Shown piece after piece: positions 9,946-21,529 of a stretch of DNA of 64,000 nt (the first letter of the stretch is position 1; each line of letters opens with the position of its first letter). The stretch is taken from NCBI GenBank assembly GCA_031761405.1, contig JASEVX010000036.1, positions 1,268,130-1,332,129 of the forward strand, in the 5' to 3' direction. Origin of the DNA: Serripes groenlandicus (taxonomy: Eukaryota; Mollusca; Bivalvia; Cardiida; Cardiidae). Position numbers and translations under genes: made by a program. The notes beneath the pieces are model-generated. The model had not been told where the DNA came from and did not search any database. It worked only from the letters and a program-made list of their open reading frames with translations.

Positions 9946-10761
9946 ACTGTAGTCGACTAATTGCTATCATAATCAGTGTTTTCTTTTTTGTTTAATGCTT
10001 TTCGATCTGGCAGAAATATATTATATATATATTTATGATTATAATCATGATGCAGACAATTTCATTCCCAACATAGTATTCGCGTCATCAAATTATACTA
10101 CGATTTTGTTTTGAAGTGTTAATTCACATACTTATGTTGACGTTTGAAAGTTTGCAACCTTTTTTGACTCGGCTTGTATTTAAAGTTATTTTGTCTCTTT
10201 ATCTTTGGTTTATTATTGTTCCATCATTGTACGTTACTGTCACCTTACACCATCTTTTCCTCAGTCTATTTCGATGTTGAACGGAGCGGAAGATGGGTAT
10301 CTCTGATTGATATTAAACTGCATGGATTTGTAGTGAAAATGTTACCTGCATCGATGTCATCTGCAATCACTATAGTGTGCCTTCCCCGAAAACATCTCCC
10401 CCAACTTTCTGAACTTCTAATATGTGTCACATGAAATATTGTTCGAATTTTGTAAACGTATTTATGTTCGCATATCTTATGTATATATTTGAACTAAATA
10501 AACATACTGTCTGTCTGCAATCGTTTTCGCGAGTTTATTAATGCTTAAGTTCAATGTTATACTGTCTACTTGAATAAGATTGGCTTTCTGTTCTGTGGTT
10601 TTATTTACAATCGTATTTCTCAAGTATTTCATTTCTATGTAAGTATAGAGTAAGTGAAAGAAAACACACAACTATATCTATATAGCGGTACATAAATTAA
10701 CTTTGCATTATTAGGTATTGTCCAAGTAACCTCGCTGTTACTGTAACGATCACACAACAGC
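9946..10761. other. AT-rich DNA; possible LINE 3' tail near 10440-10515
   Basis: AACTAAATAAACATACTG followed by CTGTCTG resembles a LINE 3' end with a short repeated tail, but no coding remnant precedes it. Otherwise nothing recognised. Confidence 0.3.
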
Positions 10762-10960
10762 TTAACTTCTCCACACGGAGACGCTTTCCAACGCCATTGC
10801 AGCAGAGGATTTTTGAAACCATTGTTGCAAAAGAAGAAATTGCTCATAATGAGCAATATCTCATTTTGCCACAAAACAATAATTATTCATTCATATATAC
10901 AGATTTTCTATAATTTCAAAGTCGTTTACTTCAGAGTTGTTGCATGCGGGAAAGGGATAA
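10762..10960 (-). mobile_element. TTAA-1 MITE, diverged copy
   Basis: TTAA at 10762-10765 and ATAA at 10957-10960. Ends CTTCTCCACAC/GCGGGAAAGGG. The hairpin AGAAATTGCTCATAATGAGC lies near 10833-10852. Orientation is opposite to the copy at 183-404. Confidence 0.7.
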
Positions 10961-10964
10961 ACCT

Positions 10965-11470
10965 TAAAAGAAAATACGATGCGGTTATTTTCTCTATTTG
11001 TAAATTATTTTCAAATGTTTCCGTCAAATTCATAATGTATACTTGCTCTGTAGATTAAGTGTTTATGGTTAAATTAAAACCAGGCATTAACGCTGCTGCA
11101 GTAGCAAATATTCGTATACGTACAGCGAAGTCCGATTTCAATGAGATGGACGAGACACAGACCAAGTCTAAATTTGTGTTTCTCATTGTATTATTCTGAT
11201 CAGAATTATTGGTACAAAACATCGATGGGCGCTCATTTACTTCTTAGCAACGATATAATACGATGCTTTTTGATGGAGCATTTCATTAAGACAAGAAACA
11301 TGTCAAGGTTATATTAGAATACCGTTGAAATGGAACTCATTTAATTAATTGTATATGTCACGGTTACCACTATTTTTCTGTACCTTTTCAAAATAATGCA
11401 TCTAGGAAATCATGCATGTAAACGAAACTATCATTAATCATAAGACATAAGCTTCGCTGCAGTAGCAAAC
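10965..11470. other. AT-rich DNA, no gene seen
   Basis: GCTGCAGTAGCAAA occurs at both ends of the interval (near 11095 and 11456), but no element could be defined between them. Confidence 0.4.
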
Positions 11471-11476
11471 ACTCGT

Positions 11477-11557
11477 GCCGAGCCTCGGTAGCTCAGTCGG
11501 AATCGACGCGGGCTTACAATCCAGAGTTGTGCATTCGAATCCAAGTTCGGCCAACAT
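11477..11557 (+). repeat. tRNA-like SINE head or tRNA pseudogene
   Basis: GGTAGCTCAGTCGG is a strong A box and GCATTCGAATCC is B-box-like. GCCGAGC (11477-11483) can pair with GTTCGGC (11545-11551) as an acceptor stem with one G-T pair. The D stem and T stem are imperfect, and there is no T-run terminator directly after it. A SINE head or decayed tRNA copy is preferred over a working tRNA gene. Confidence 0.45.
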
Positions 11558-12585
11558 TCTCTCGGACATTTTTTATAAAAGTCAATGCGACAAACGTAAT
11601 GGGCAAACAGTCTATGCGGAAAAGCAACCAGTTGCTTGGAATGGCTGGATAATTGTTGATAATTGTTGACTTAATCAAAGATCAAACACTCGTTTCGATC
11701 TGACGACTGCCTATTACAAGTCGTCTTAGATTGTTCTTTGTGTCAGCCAATCATTATATATCAACGGGGGAGATAATACATATAAATTACGAGATGTATA
11801 GTTATCAGTTTGATATCAAATGTATGGTGCGATTTAATTGGACAGAAAAGAAAACGAGCACCTGCTCATGAATATTTAAATGTATAGGATCTCTCCTTTA
11901 GACAACCTTTTAAACGGTAAGGGAAGATCTTATATACACACAGCCAGGGCGAGTATCTTGGTCTTTGGTCTGATTTTAATAAGATAGATGCAGACGGACA
12001 GTTAAGACAAAGGCAAAGTGCAGATGCACAGGCTCGCATGAGTCCGCGCTGTTCGCACAGAAAACAAATGGCTTGCCGCAGCTCATTTCACTTAGCTGAT
12101 TATGATAATATTGTATTTCTTTACAAGCCGATCTCCATCTTCATGTGTCACTAACGTATGGTGATGTGCTTACCTTTGGCATAACCCACATATATTGAAC
12201 TATGTGTTACACTTTCAGAATATCCAAGCCGAAGTGGGGGACCAACCCATCTCAGTCGGCGGTACCATTATGTTCAAGAGCCTCGATACAGACTCAACAG
12301 AGGTGATACTTCACGTACTTGTATTCATCTAGATATCGATACTGGAAACCTATCCTACGAACACACGCATTTGAGCAATATCTCCCTCACTTGACCCCAA
12401 TCCTTTGTTCTGTCTTAGTGAACTTTCGTTTAGAGTGTTATTGATATTGTATAGGAACGAATTCCTTCGGCTGAGTTGCCCGATCTTGCGAGGGCAGAAC
12501 TCCGCGGAAAGAACGAGTCCCAACACAATACTGTTGTTAGCCAGGCGAAAGGGGCTTTTGTTGGGTCATCTTGTTGGCATCACCT
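11558..12585. other. no gene seen
   Basis: GGTCTGATTTTAATAAGAT (near 11963) matches part of the inverted repeat at 19922-20033 and marks a fragment of the same family. Otherwise nothing recognised. Confidence 0.4.
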
Positions 12586-12587
12586 AA

Positions 12588-12712
12588 CCCTTTCTCACGT
12601 ACAATAAATATGCAGCAAACAATGGAATTTTGAAACGTCGGAGCTAAACTATGAAAACATTTCTAAATGAAAGAATAATTTAAAGTATGAGCAACTTCTC
12701 TTTGTGTCACAT
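12588..12712 (+). mobile_element. TTAA-1 MITE, left half
   Basis: CCCTTTCTCACGTACAATAA, then TGCAGCAAACAATGG and a degraded TGAAAACATT motif. It ends near the (ATT)n tract, and the right half is missing. CTAA stands in place of TTAA at the left. Confidence 0.55.
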
Positions 12713-12730
12713 TGTCTCATTTATTCATCA

Positions 12731-12803
12731 TAATTATTATTATTATTTTGTATTATTATTATTATCATTATTATTAGTATTATCATTATTATTAATATTT
12801 TTA

Positions 12804-12846
<43 letters not shown>

Positions 12847-12931
12847 CCTTATTATTAAAACTATCATTATTATTATTATTAAAAATACTGTCAATATCAA
12901 TATTATTATTATTATCTTATTATTATAATTA

Positions 12932-12975
<44 letters not shown>
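12731..12975. repeat. (ATT)n microsatellite
   Basis: About 245 bp of imperfect ATT/TTA repeats with scattered substitutions. Poly-leucine and poly-asparagine frames here are artefacts. Confidence 0.95.
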
Positions 12976-13619
12976 TACAGATGAGGTGATAACAGGAGGC
13001 CCCGTCACATTAAATCCCATACCGTTACGTCGTGGGCCATTGCGCACGGACAGAAATAGACATGTTGTTGATTCAGGTATCACTCATACACTTTGTCCTG
13101 ACACGACCTTTACCTTTGTGAAAATGTAGGAGCCGCTTAAGGGGATACGGGCCATGCGTTCAATGAATTGTTACGTTATCAAAACGTTACCCTTTTCACA
13201 AATCAACTTTAAACAACTGTGAAATAGCTTTTATTTAATTGGTCAATGGGTTGCTGCCAGGTAACGTAAAATTTACTGAACGTCAGAAGGGTTCAGGTGG
13301 CGTCCGTATAGACACATGCTTGCTTTACTACTTGCAATCTGAATGGAATGCTTTTGCGATAATGTGAGTTTACCGAGCGAGTTTCACTCCTAGCATATGC
13401 AGTCAGGTCCGTTTCCGCCCCTATGGCTGGGGGACGCTCAATAAGAATGGCAGCCACAGTCTGACCCTTGCTTGAACCGTGTATAAGAACCGGCTAAATG
13501 GGACTGAACGTTTTGAGTCAATACAACTATTGAGCTCCAGCGTGAGGGGCGGTATTGGTTTCATACCTTATATAGCTTATCTCGATGTAGATATAAGATG
13601 TGGGACCACTATCATCTGT
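12976..13619. other. no gene seen
   Basis: Somewhat higher GC than the surroundings, but no domain or known repeat recognised. Confidence 0.4.
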
Positions 13620-13680
13620 CCTGTCTCTGCGTTATGACTTAAGCTGTTGAAAGCGGCGTAAAACCAAACAGCAAGTAATT
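13620..13680 (+). mobile_element. SINE 3' tail fragment
   Basis: AAGCTGTTGAAAGCGGCG followed by TAAAACCAAACAGCAAG matches the 3' end of the SINE at 17945-18237 (inverted). Only the tail is recognised. Confidence 0.5.
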
Positions 13681-13755
13681 TTCGCTGTACGCTGCTCAAG
13701 TATATGCCGTTTGCTTACATGTTTTTAAAGTACAGTAAAGTAAAGTGCTTGTTTA

Positions 13756-13983
13756 TTAACTCTTTCCTACCCGTAGACGCATTTTTACGCAATCGCAGAG
13801 GACGACATTTAAAAACATAGTGGCCAAAGGTTAATTTGCTCATGATGAGCAATTTCTCCTTTGGCCAACATATTTTCAACTATTTAACACGATAGAGCTA
13901 TCTTTTATGGAGATATTCAGGTTTTTGCACAGATGATTTCAAATTCATCTGCTGCATATTTGTTGTATGTGGGAAAGGGTTAA
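13756..13983 (-). mobile_element. TTAA-1 MITE, complete copy
   Basis: Element 13760-13979 (220 bp) between TTAA at 13756-13759 and 13980-13983. Hairpin near 13825-13868 (GCCAAAGGTTAATTTGCTCA pairs with GAGCAATTTCTCCTTTGGC). Confidence 0.8.
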
Positions 13984-14084
13984 ATTGTCACCCCCTATTA
14001 AAAGGTCCAGCCATTTCTGACTTATGAGACACATTGTCCTGAACATATTTAACTTTCTGAATCTTTGTGCCAGGCAATTGATTA

Positions 14085-14310
14085 AAATAAGTACATGTAT
14101 TTTCGTAATATTCATAAAAGGTATTTCTCAATTGATGAAAATTCGTAATATTCATAAAATGTATTTCTCAATTGATGAAAATAAGTGCATGTACTTTCGT
14201 AATGTTCATAAAATGTATTTCTCAATTGATGCAAATAAGTACATGTACTTTCGTAATATTCATAAAATGTATTTCTCAATTGATGAAAATAAGTACAAGT
14301 ACATGATCAT
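14085..14310. repeat. 54-bp tandem array
   Basis: About four copies of a 54-bp unit (TTCGTAATATTCATAAAATG; TATTTCTCAATTGATGAAAA; TAAGTACATGTAC); the first is shortened. Because 54 is a multiple of three, an 18-residue repeated peptide appears in frame. There is no other sign of a gene. Confidence 0.8.
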
Positions 14311-14369
14311 AATATACAGTGGACTCGTATTATCTCAAACATGTGGTTATTCGAATATATCGTTCAAAT

Positions 14370-14412
14370 TGCCAAGGCGTCAGATAGCGTCTACATGTGG
14401 GAAAGAATTAAT
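14370..14412 (+). mobile_element. TTAA-1 MITE, right end only
   Basis: GGCGTCAGATAGCGTC, then ACATGTGGGAAAGAATTAA. This is the right terminus with a TTAA-like edge at 14409-14412. A (CA)n run of about 20 bp follows at 14449-14470. Confidence 0.55.
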
Positions 14413-14667
14413 AAAGCAATATCAATCAATAGTATATGTTAAGGATGACACACACACACACACACACACAAAAAAGAAGTAAAAACTCTAATTTCCGCCT
14501 TGCATTGCAAAGAAGATGTACTTTTCAGTATTCTCATATTTTGTGAAAGACTGTTCCTAAGGTAACATCCATTGAGGGTATAATTATTTCTTCCCAAAAC
14601 CTTCAATCTTAGGAATTGCAAACATCTAATAAATTCCGATATTATATCAATCGTTCCATCAGAGATG

Positions 14668-14922
14668 ATACGAGCCGTTCAACGAGAAAACCAACAGTAT
14701 GGATCTGCGTTATGTATCGACTCAGATTAGCCTGCACAGTCCGCTAATCCGGGCAGACACATTCCGTCTCAGGGGTATAGAGTAATGATTCCTGAAACAG
14801 AAACTCCACAGGAGGCGAACATTGTCTGTCCGGTTTAGCCTGCGCGGCATGGTTAGGATGATCCGGGTCGATACTTTACGCAGAGTCCACAATGTTGGTT
14901 TTCTCGCGTGGCGGCTCATATT
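14668..14922. mobile_element. ATGAGCCG foldback element, copy 2
   Basis: Left arm ACGAGCCGTTC, GAGAAAACCAACAGTATGG, CTGCGTTATGTATCGACTC. Right arm GGGTCGATACTTTACGCAGA, AATGTTGGTTTTCTCGCG, GGCGGCTCATAT. The core has ACACATTCCGTCTCAGG and CAGAAACTCCACAGGAGGCG. About 255 bp, non-coding. Confidence 0.75.
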
Positions 14923-15271
14923 AGTCTTAATTATAATCCTGGAAGGATGCTTGTTGATTTCAAGTAATAAATATACAATAGTAGAAAAAGTCTGCCAAAA
15001 TGGTTGTTCGACCTAAAGAAAAGCAGAAAAGATATTGGCTAGATAGTTTGAAAAGTAAACACATGTCACATATGTTAATGTAACCCAAATAAAAATATCC
15101 GACTGAGCCTCTTCTCTCGCAGGCGAACACTCTGCCACTCGTCGCTACAAAAGTCAGCTCTGTAGCAAGGCAGCATACGTATTACTCTATACAAATGCAA
15201 ACTTACATAATATGTACAAATAGCTGATATGTTCTCTTATTTCAGATAAACGTCAAGTCATGATAGATTTA
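14923..15271. other. no gene seen
   Basis: Nothing recognised. Confidence 0.4.
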
Positions 15272-15535
15272 AACTGGATTCCAAAATTCCACTGATACTG
15301 CTACGAAGTGGATCGTTACATTTATACATCTGATCGGCTCACATCGGCCCGGACTCGTTGACTCATCGTAGGCTATTCTTCTATTTCCGTAAATACCCGA
15401 GTCAGGTCGAAATGGATTCCAAAATGTCCACGAATTGAAACGATGAAGACCATGACATTTAATCCCCAAATCTGATCATCTCAGCAGGATTCGTTGACTT
15501 ATCGTAGACTTTTCGTATATTTCCGCAAAGCCGCG
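15272..15535. repeat. two diverged tandem copies, about 136 bp apart
   Basis: GGATTCCAAAAT, ATCTGATC, CGTTGACTCATCGTAG and TATTTCCGTAAA each recur with a few changes about 135 bp further on (15487-15530). This is an old local duplication without coding signal. Confidence 0.6.
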
Positions 15536-15573
15536 TTTTATCATTCATATAATGTTGAATATTTTGTTTTAAT

Positions 15574-15829
15574 ATATGAGCCGTCCCGCGAGAAAACCAA
15601 CAGTATGGCCTCTGCGTAATGTATCGACCCAGATCAGCCTGCGCAGTCCGCGCAGACTGATAAGGGCCTACACATTCCGTCTCAGGAGGATGATTCCTGA
15701 AACAGAAAATCCACAGGAGGCGAAAAGTGTCTACCCGGATAAGCCTGCAGGGTATGCTTGTGTTGATCCGGGTCGATGCTTTAAGCACAATGTCCACAAT
15801 GTTTGTTTTATTGCGGGACGGCTCATTAA
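15574..15829. mobile_element. ATGAGCCG foldback element, copy 3
   Basis: Starts ATATGAGCCGTCCCGCGAG and ends GCGGGACGGCTCATTAAT. Arms carry ACCAACAGTATGGCCTCTGC, TAATGTATCGACCC and GGGTCGATGCTTTAAGCA. It is closest to copy 2, only about 650 bp away and in the same orientation of the core. Confidence 0.75.
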
Positions 15830-16654
15830 TAGGGATATTATGGTTGAGCTGCGATACATCACTTTGTGTTTTACTAGGGAATGCGTGGATGAACTTATAT
15901 CATGCGAGACAGAACATTGAGAGCGATATCAACTTTCCAACGCTTTGAGTAGAACGATACAATGCCATGTACCGATATGTAAAACTACTGCAACATTAGT
16001 TTTCTTTTACATCGATATTACATTAAAAATGGAACGTACAAGTTACATGTGATTGACGTTGCAATTCCGCATTTCGTAACGTTTTTGACTTTGACAAATA
16101 TGGAAGTTGTAATTCGTCTTGTTGTATTTCACATGATATGTTGCATGTATTTCCGCCTGAAAATGTATAGATAAATGAATGTAATAAATAGTTGAGACGA
16201 AGTGAGCCTGGGTGAAAGAAATATATCTTTCCATTGATTTGTTAAATTGTTACATTCATAACTTGTATTTGTATGTAAAGAAATCTCCAAATATATGGGG
16301 GAAATAAAGGAAAGGAAAAACATCATAAATAAAGGCAAAAAAATGTTCGTGATAAGCTAAACGTCTCTTTCTCTCTAATACTTCTTCCCGACGCCGTTTG
16401 TTGTGACAGCTGCCGTTGTGGGATTTTAGCACGCTTTGAGGCTGGACCGCTTTGTCATTCTATATTTTATATTTCTGGCAGTTTTTATGTCATTGAGTAT
16501 TATACCGTAAGTAGAGCTTTAAAACGGCAATGATTAATTTGTCATGATTATACACCATTTCTAAACAAATTACCAAATGTATGCTTTAATCTATCTGGTA
16601 AAGATTTTTTCTTTTCCACAAGAACGTTTTTTACATATGAATAAGTCCCCTTTT
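15830..16654. other. AT-rich DNA, no gene seen
   Basis: Nothing recognised. Confidence 0.5.
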
Positions 16655-17280
16655 GACATGGGATTATATCCGGAGCGTCGCTAAAATAGAATTATATCCA
16701 GAACGTAGCTAAAATTGAATTATATCCGGAGCGTCGCTTAAATGGAATTATATCCAGAACGTTGCTAAAATGGAATTTTATCCGGAGCGTCGCTGAAATG
16801 GAATTATATCCGGAACGTCGCTAAAATGGAATTATATCCGGAGCCTCGCTAGAATGGAATTATATCCGGAGCCTCGCTAAAATGGAATTATATCCGGAAC
16901 GTCGCTAAAATGGAATTATATCTGGATCGTAGCTGAAATGGAATTATATCCGGAGCGTCGCTTAAATGGAATTATATCCGGAGCGTCGCTTAAATGGAAT
17001 TATATCCGGAACGTCGCTAAACTGTAATTATATCCGGAGCGTCTCTAAAATGGAATTACATCCGGAACGTCGTTAACATGGAATTATATCCGGATCGTTG
17101 CTAAAATGGAATTATATCCGGAGCGTCGCTAAAATGGAATTATATCCGGAGCGTTGCTAAAATGGAATGATATCCGGAGCGTAGCTGAAATGGATTTATA
17201 TCCGGAGCGTCGCTAAAAGGGAATTATATCCGGAACGTAGCTAAAATGGGATTATATCCGGAGCGTAGCTAAAATGGGAT
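16655..17280. repeat. 28-bp minisatellite, about 22 copies
   Basis: Unit ATGGAATTATATCCGGAGCG plus TCGCTAAA, repeated with no spacers and with two common variants (GGAGCG/GGAACG). Units vary by single bases. There are no spacers as in CRISPR. Confidence 0.9.
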
Positions 17281-17620
17281 GTTATTTTTTGTACCGACCA
17301 TAACAATATTATTCGTTAATAATCGAGTTGAGTACGATTGTAAAGTATTTTCTCATTCGCTAGGAAATCAAATATTGTAAGGAAAGACTGGCAAAGAAAA
17401 CAAGCCGTACCGTGAACCCCAACGTTATCGACGCTGTAACATTACATTATGACCCGTCTTGAACATAGACCAAGGGATGTTGAACTTTGAAAAATGACCC
17501 TTTACACAATTTGAAGATAAATTTCGATCAGCCGATCAGCGTTACATGTTGATAATAAGTCTACGTTTAGTTATAATTAAGATCAACTGTAGCGATCGAG
17601 TGTCCATCAAAGATAAACGT
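17281..17620. other. no gene seen
   Basis: Nothing recognised. Confidence 0.4.
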
Positions 17621-17848
17621 TTTACCCTTTCCCACCTGCAAACGCATTTGACGCAATAGCAGCAGACGACTTTTGAAATCATTGTGACCAAAGGTGAAAT
17701 TGCTCATGATGAGCAACTCACCTTTGGCCACAATGTTTTCAACTTTTATTTAACAATAAAGCTATATTTTATGGAGATTTTTCAGGATTTCGCCTGAAAG
17801 TATTCAAAGTCGTCTGCTGCAGATTTGTTATATGTGGGAAACGGTTAA
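17621..17848 (-). mobile_element. TTAA-1 MITE, complete copy
   Basis: Element 17625-17844 (220 bp). TTTA stands at the left and TTAA at 17845-17848. The hairpin GACCAAAGGTGAAATTGCTC pairs with GAGCAACTCACCTTTGGCC around ATGAT. It closely matches the copy at 13760-13979. Confidence 0.8.
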
Positions 17849-17944
17849 GGCGTTCCTGGAAAGAACCGATGACTACCGCATGGTCTTTGATAACAACTAA
17901 CGAACCTATAACCTAACAGAAGTAGGTGACACCATCTAAAGCCC

Positions 17945-18237
17945 ACCATGTTCGTTGTCTGTTTGATTGTTTGGTGTTTTACGCCACTTTCAACAAGTCA
18001 TGTTTATCACGGCGTTTCCTGGGTAAGTTACTAGTACTACTTGTCCATTTATCCTGACACAAGCCAGCCAGTCGTAATGCTAACCTCGCAACCCTGAGCG
18101 CAAAGGAGGGCAGTCATTGTACTACCATTTTTAAAGTATTTGGTATAACCCGCACGGGGATCGATCCCGCCAGCTCCCGCACGCGAGGTGGACTCTCTAC
18201 CACTACGCCACAGAGGCGGGTGTTTGTCGTCTGAACG
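17945..18237 (-). mobile_element. tRNA-derived SINE, nearly full length
   Basis: Read on the minus strand, the head has TGGCGTAGTGG (A box, complement near 18200-18210) and GGGATCGATCCC (B box, complement near 18157-18168). The body has GGTTGCGAGGTTAGCATTACG-type sequence, CTGGCTTGTGTCAGG, ATAAATGGACAAGTAGTACT and TTACCCAGGAAACGCCG. The tail has TTGAAAGTGGCGTAAAACAC and CAAACAATCAAAC. The body matches 8021-8209 while the head differs, so the two are related subfamilies. Confidence 0.75.
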
Positions 18238-18259
18238 TTCATGCGTTCGTAAATGCGTC

Positions 18260-18445
18260 TCGAGGGCTTGGTCTGTAAACGCGTTAAATCATTTATCTTG
18301 GTAAACGATGGAAATTTAGGTGCCATTGCTCGTTCTGAGCAATGGCACCTAAATTTGCATTGTTTACAAAGGGGTCAAAATTGCCCCTAAACCAGGGTTT
18401 TTAAAATAGGTTTTTAGTTACAACCGTTTCACGCCAAGCCCTCGA
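18260..18445. mobile_element. MITE with long central hairpin
   Basis: Ends TCGAGGGCTTGG (18260-18271) and CCAAGCCCTCGA (18434-18445) are inverted. Inside, GGTGCCATTGCTC and GAGCAATGGCACC, extended by AAATTTA/TAAATTT and GTAAACGATG/CATTGTTTAC, form a hairpin of about 65 nt near 18302-18368. There is no coding capacity, and target duplication is not clear. Confidence 0.7.
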
Positions 18446-18689
18446 AATACGCGACTCTCAACTCAACTTAACTCAACTGTATAAGCAACCGGCATAAAAA
18501 CACGCTTTTGGCCATTTACAAACAACTTAACATGAAATATGGCAAAGACACACAGCAACACTTGTACAATCACAAATAGTAGTCAATACATATTAAATAC
18601 ACATGTTATAACTAGCAAACTAACGTGTTTAAGCATAAATCAAGTATTCTATTTCATTTTGTACAAACCACAGTTTTCTGATTGTATAA

Positions 18690-19290
18690 TGCTAGTGGAC
18701 CGTAGTTAAATGTAGTTAGATGTAGTTAGATGTAGTTAACTGAAGTTCAACGTAGTTATAAAAGTAGTCTGAACTTCGAGAAACCCATGGGTTGGCCGCA
18801 GTTAGCATGTTCAAAATATCTCTGCAGTGAGCTTGGATGCCAAGACCCTACTGTGACGGTAGTTTGAACGTAGTTGACACTAGTTGACCCTACTTGACCG
18901 TAATTCACACGTAGCTCAACGTATGTGTCCGTAGCTACACGTAGCGATACCCTAGTTAACCCTAGCCATTATGCTCGAACCTACTTCACCCTACTTCTAT
19001 CTAGTTGACCGTAGTTCACACGTAGTTAAACGTAATTATCCGTAGCTACACGTAGAGATACCCTAGTTAACCATAGCCATTATGCTCGAACCTACTTCAC
19101 CCTACTTCTACCTAGTTGACCGTAGTTCACACGTAGTTAAACGTAATTGTCCATAACTACACGTAGAGATACCCTAGTTAACCCTAGCCATTATGCTCGA
19201 ACCTACTTCACCCTACTTCTACCTCTTTGACCGTAGTGGCACAACGGTCAACTACGGTCGACTACGTGCGTAACTGTAAGATGTGACCGC
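18690..19290. repeat. GTAGTT-rich block with three 110-bp tandem units
   Basis: Words of the type CGTAGTTNNACGTAGTT and their complement recur throughout. Within it a 110-bp unit (CCATTATGCTCGAACCTACT, TCACCCTACTTCT, GTTGACCGTAGTTCACACG) repeats near 18967, 19077 and 19188. The right side carries inverted GGTCAACTACGGTCGACTAC. In style (short words repeated in both orientations) it resembles the element at 43826-44689 and may be a foldback transposon, but exact termini could not be set. Confidence 0.6.
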
Positions 19291-19921
19291 GGCTTCAGAC
19301 ATTGAACTGTAACGGCGCAAGGTCTCAAGATATATTGATCAATGTGTATCAGATTGCGTTGGTATTCGATCTAGAATAACACGTTTACGTTTGACGTTAG
19401 TCGGGTGACGTCACTAACATTTTACAATTATTTTGCTATACTGAAGTGATAACGAAACGCATTAGCATGTTTTAATTGATTCAAACTAAAGTCATTCTAC
19501 AATTTTTTATTTTAGGATAATGAACTTTTCCGTTTGAGTAAACTTTAAAAAATAATCAGAACTTATTTCTCAATATCTGGTATCGCACCGCTGTTACAGC
19601 ACTAAATCTTCTGAGCATGGAGTTCTTCAGCGTATTGGTCCTCTTCATTGAACTATTATCCCATTCTTCCTACAGGGCAGTTATTGAATGACCAGCATTA
19701 GCGAGGGTATTCTGGCAAAGCATTTACCACGTCATGTTGAAATAATGAACGTGGACTTTTCTTGAAAAATACACTTTTCATGCCTCCTTGTTAACCATCT
19801 GGGAGCATGTGCCGACACCGAAGTCATGCGGCACATTCCTCGTGTAGATGAACACATTTGTTTCGTTTTGACGTCGCGTAGACGCCTAGACCAGTGTCTT
19901 CCAAACACCGAACAAGACTTT
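19291..19921. other. no gene seen
   Basis: Nothing recognised. Confidence 0.4.
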
Positions 19922-20033
19922 ATGTGATGGAAATATCCAATCTCATTAAAACCAGATCTTAACTCGCACACTCGTACATAGAAGTTTTTTGGTCTGATTT
20001 TAATGAGATTGGGAAATATCCAAACCGCATTGC
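19922..20033. repeat. inverted repeat (foldback)
   Basis: GGAAATATCCAATCTCATTA and its near complement (TAATGAGATTGGGAAATATCC-type, near 20001-20021) flank about 50 bp containing AACTCGCACACTCGTACAT. Arms are about 28 bp. A fragment of the same family lies near 11963. Confidence 0.6.
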
Positions 20034-21072
20034 TTAGCAATATGTCACGATGTCCATTTGATCCTGCTTTATAATTTTAAATCATTGTGGGAAAAGGATA
20101 ATATGTTCATAATGACCAAGTTCTCATTTTCTCAAAGTGTTTCGTTATGTTCTGTAAAGTAACATTGTATATCTGGGTATGTTATTTTTTACGTAGATGA
20201 CTTTCAAAATAGCGGATCAGGAAAAAGTTACAATACAGCTACTGTTTCAAAATGCGTTCTATTTTTTGTTTTGTTTTATATGTGTGTGCTTTTGATAACA
20301 CAAGTTGCAAATGGGAAGACAAAATAAATAATAATAGAGTTTTTACAAGTAACTTTAGTATCTTGTGTTGACATGGAACTGAAGAGATTGCGGAATACAT
20401 GTCTGCATTTCCGTTCTTTTTATAGGATTCTCGTGATCATGTGAATTATCGATTTTGCTTTCTCAATCATCATGCAAATTTTGTTTTAACAAGTTTTGGG
20501 TTGTTGTGTTTAACTTCTTTATTTTGCTTACATTTATTCAGAAAGATTGACATACTTGAGCGTATTTGGATATATTATTGAATAAGCTATAAAAATGTAC
20601 TTGGATGCGAACAGGCAAAATATAAAATCGATTTCCGAGTACAGCAACCTGGACTAGGTTCGGTATATTTCGATAATATATCTATAGGTGCTACCTATTT
20701 ACGAAAAAAACGCAAGATAATTATAAACAAAAATTAAAAGAGCATACTTTGGCCATAAAAAAGGATTTATAAGTAATTGATTAGACAATAATAATGTTAA
20801 TGTCACGTTTCTTGCATTATCAAAACATATTTGGAATTCGTATTGCTGTTGTCTATTTGAACAGAAAATAATAAAGTAAAGACTTTCAGAAAATCAAGGA
20901 ATACATTTATAATGAACTAGGTTAAAACATGAGGGCCAAGATGATCCTAAAATCGATCACCTGCATTATGGTAAAGAAGCAAATAGATCAGCCCTTTACT
21001 GATGCCACATGGCGACTGCCGTTTTCAACCAGTCAATATGACTGGAACAAATTATGTAACGGGTCACATTTC
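20034..21072. other. AT-rich DNA, no gene seen
   Basis: A weak TTAA-1 trace (CATTGTGGGAAAAGG, then TAGATGACTTTCAAAAT) lies near 20082-20215. Nothing else recognised. Confidence 0.4.
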
Positions 21073-21215
21073 TGCTAAACCCTTTCCCTATTAGAGACGG
21101 TTTCTGAGGCCTACGCAACAGACGATTTAGGAAAAGATTATCGCCACAAGAACAATTGCTCCTTATGAGAAAGTTATCCTTTTGCCACAATGTTTAATAA
21201 ATAATTATACTTTGA
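21073..21215 (-). mobile_element. TTAA-1 MITE, partial
   Basis: CTAAACCCTTTCCCTATTAG, then GAGACGGTTTCTGAGGCC, and a degraded hairpin arm (GCCACAAGAACAATTGCTCC; TTTTGCCACAATG). The other terminus is not found. Confidence 0.6.
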
Positions 21216-21529
21216 ATGAGTGATTCAATAGCTCATGTATAGGAATTTGGGGTCTTTCATGTTGATACCACTTTTTTGCGGGAAACGACGTCGCTCCATT
21301 GACGTTACGCCAAGATGAAGTGTAACGGAAATGACGTCATGTCCTTCTTTGGCTACGATACAGTCAAAATTTAGTTTCGGGCGTAGAAGGCTAATGCTGT
21401 CGTTTTTTTGACGAACGAGAAAACATATTTCTTACAGATTTCCATTTATTTTTAACTTTTCGTACAAATGTTAATTCTCACATAACAAAGCACTTTAATG
21501 ATCTTAAATATCGATTTAAATTTTTTTTT

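Noticed and set aside
11477..11557. A functional tRNA gene
   Set aside because: A box and acceptor stem are fair, but the D and T stems do not pair and there is no immediate terminator, so it is listed as a tRNA-like repeat.
12687..13083. Poly-Leu and poly-Asn proteins
   Set aside because: Translation of an (ATT)n microsatellite.
16655..17280. CRISPR array (28-bp regular repeats)
   Set aside because: Repeats are directly adjacent with no unique spacers, in clearly animal DNA. It is a minisatellite; the same applies to 61255-61960.
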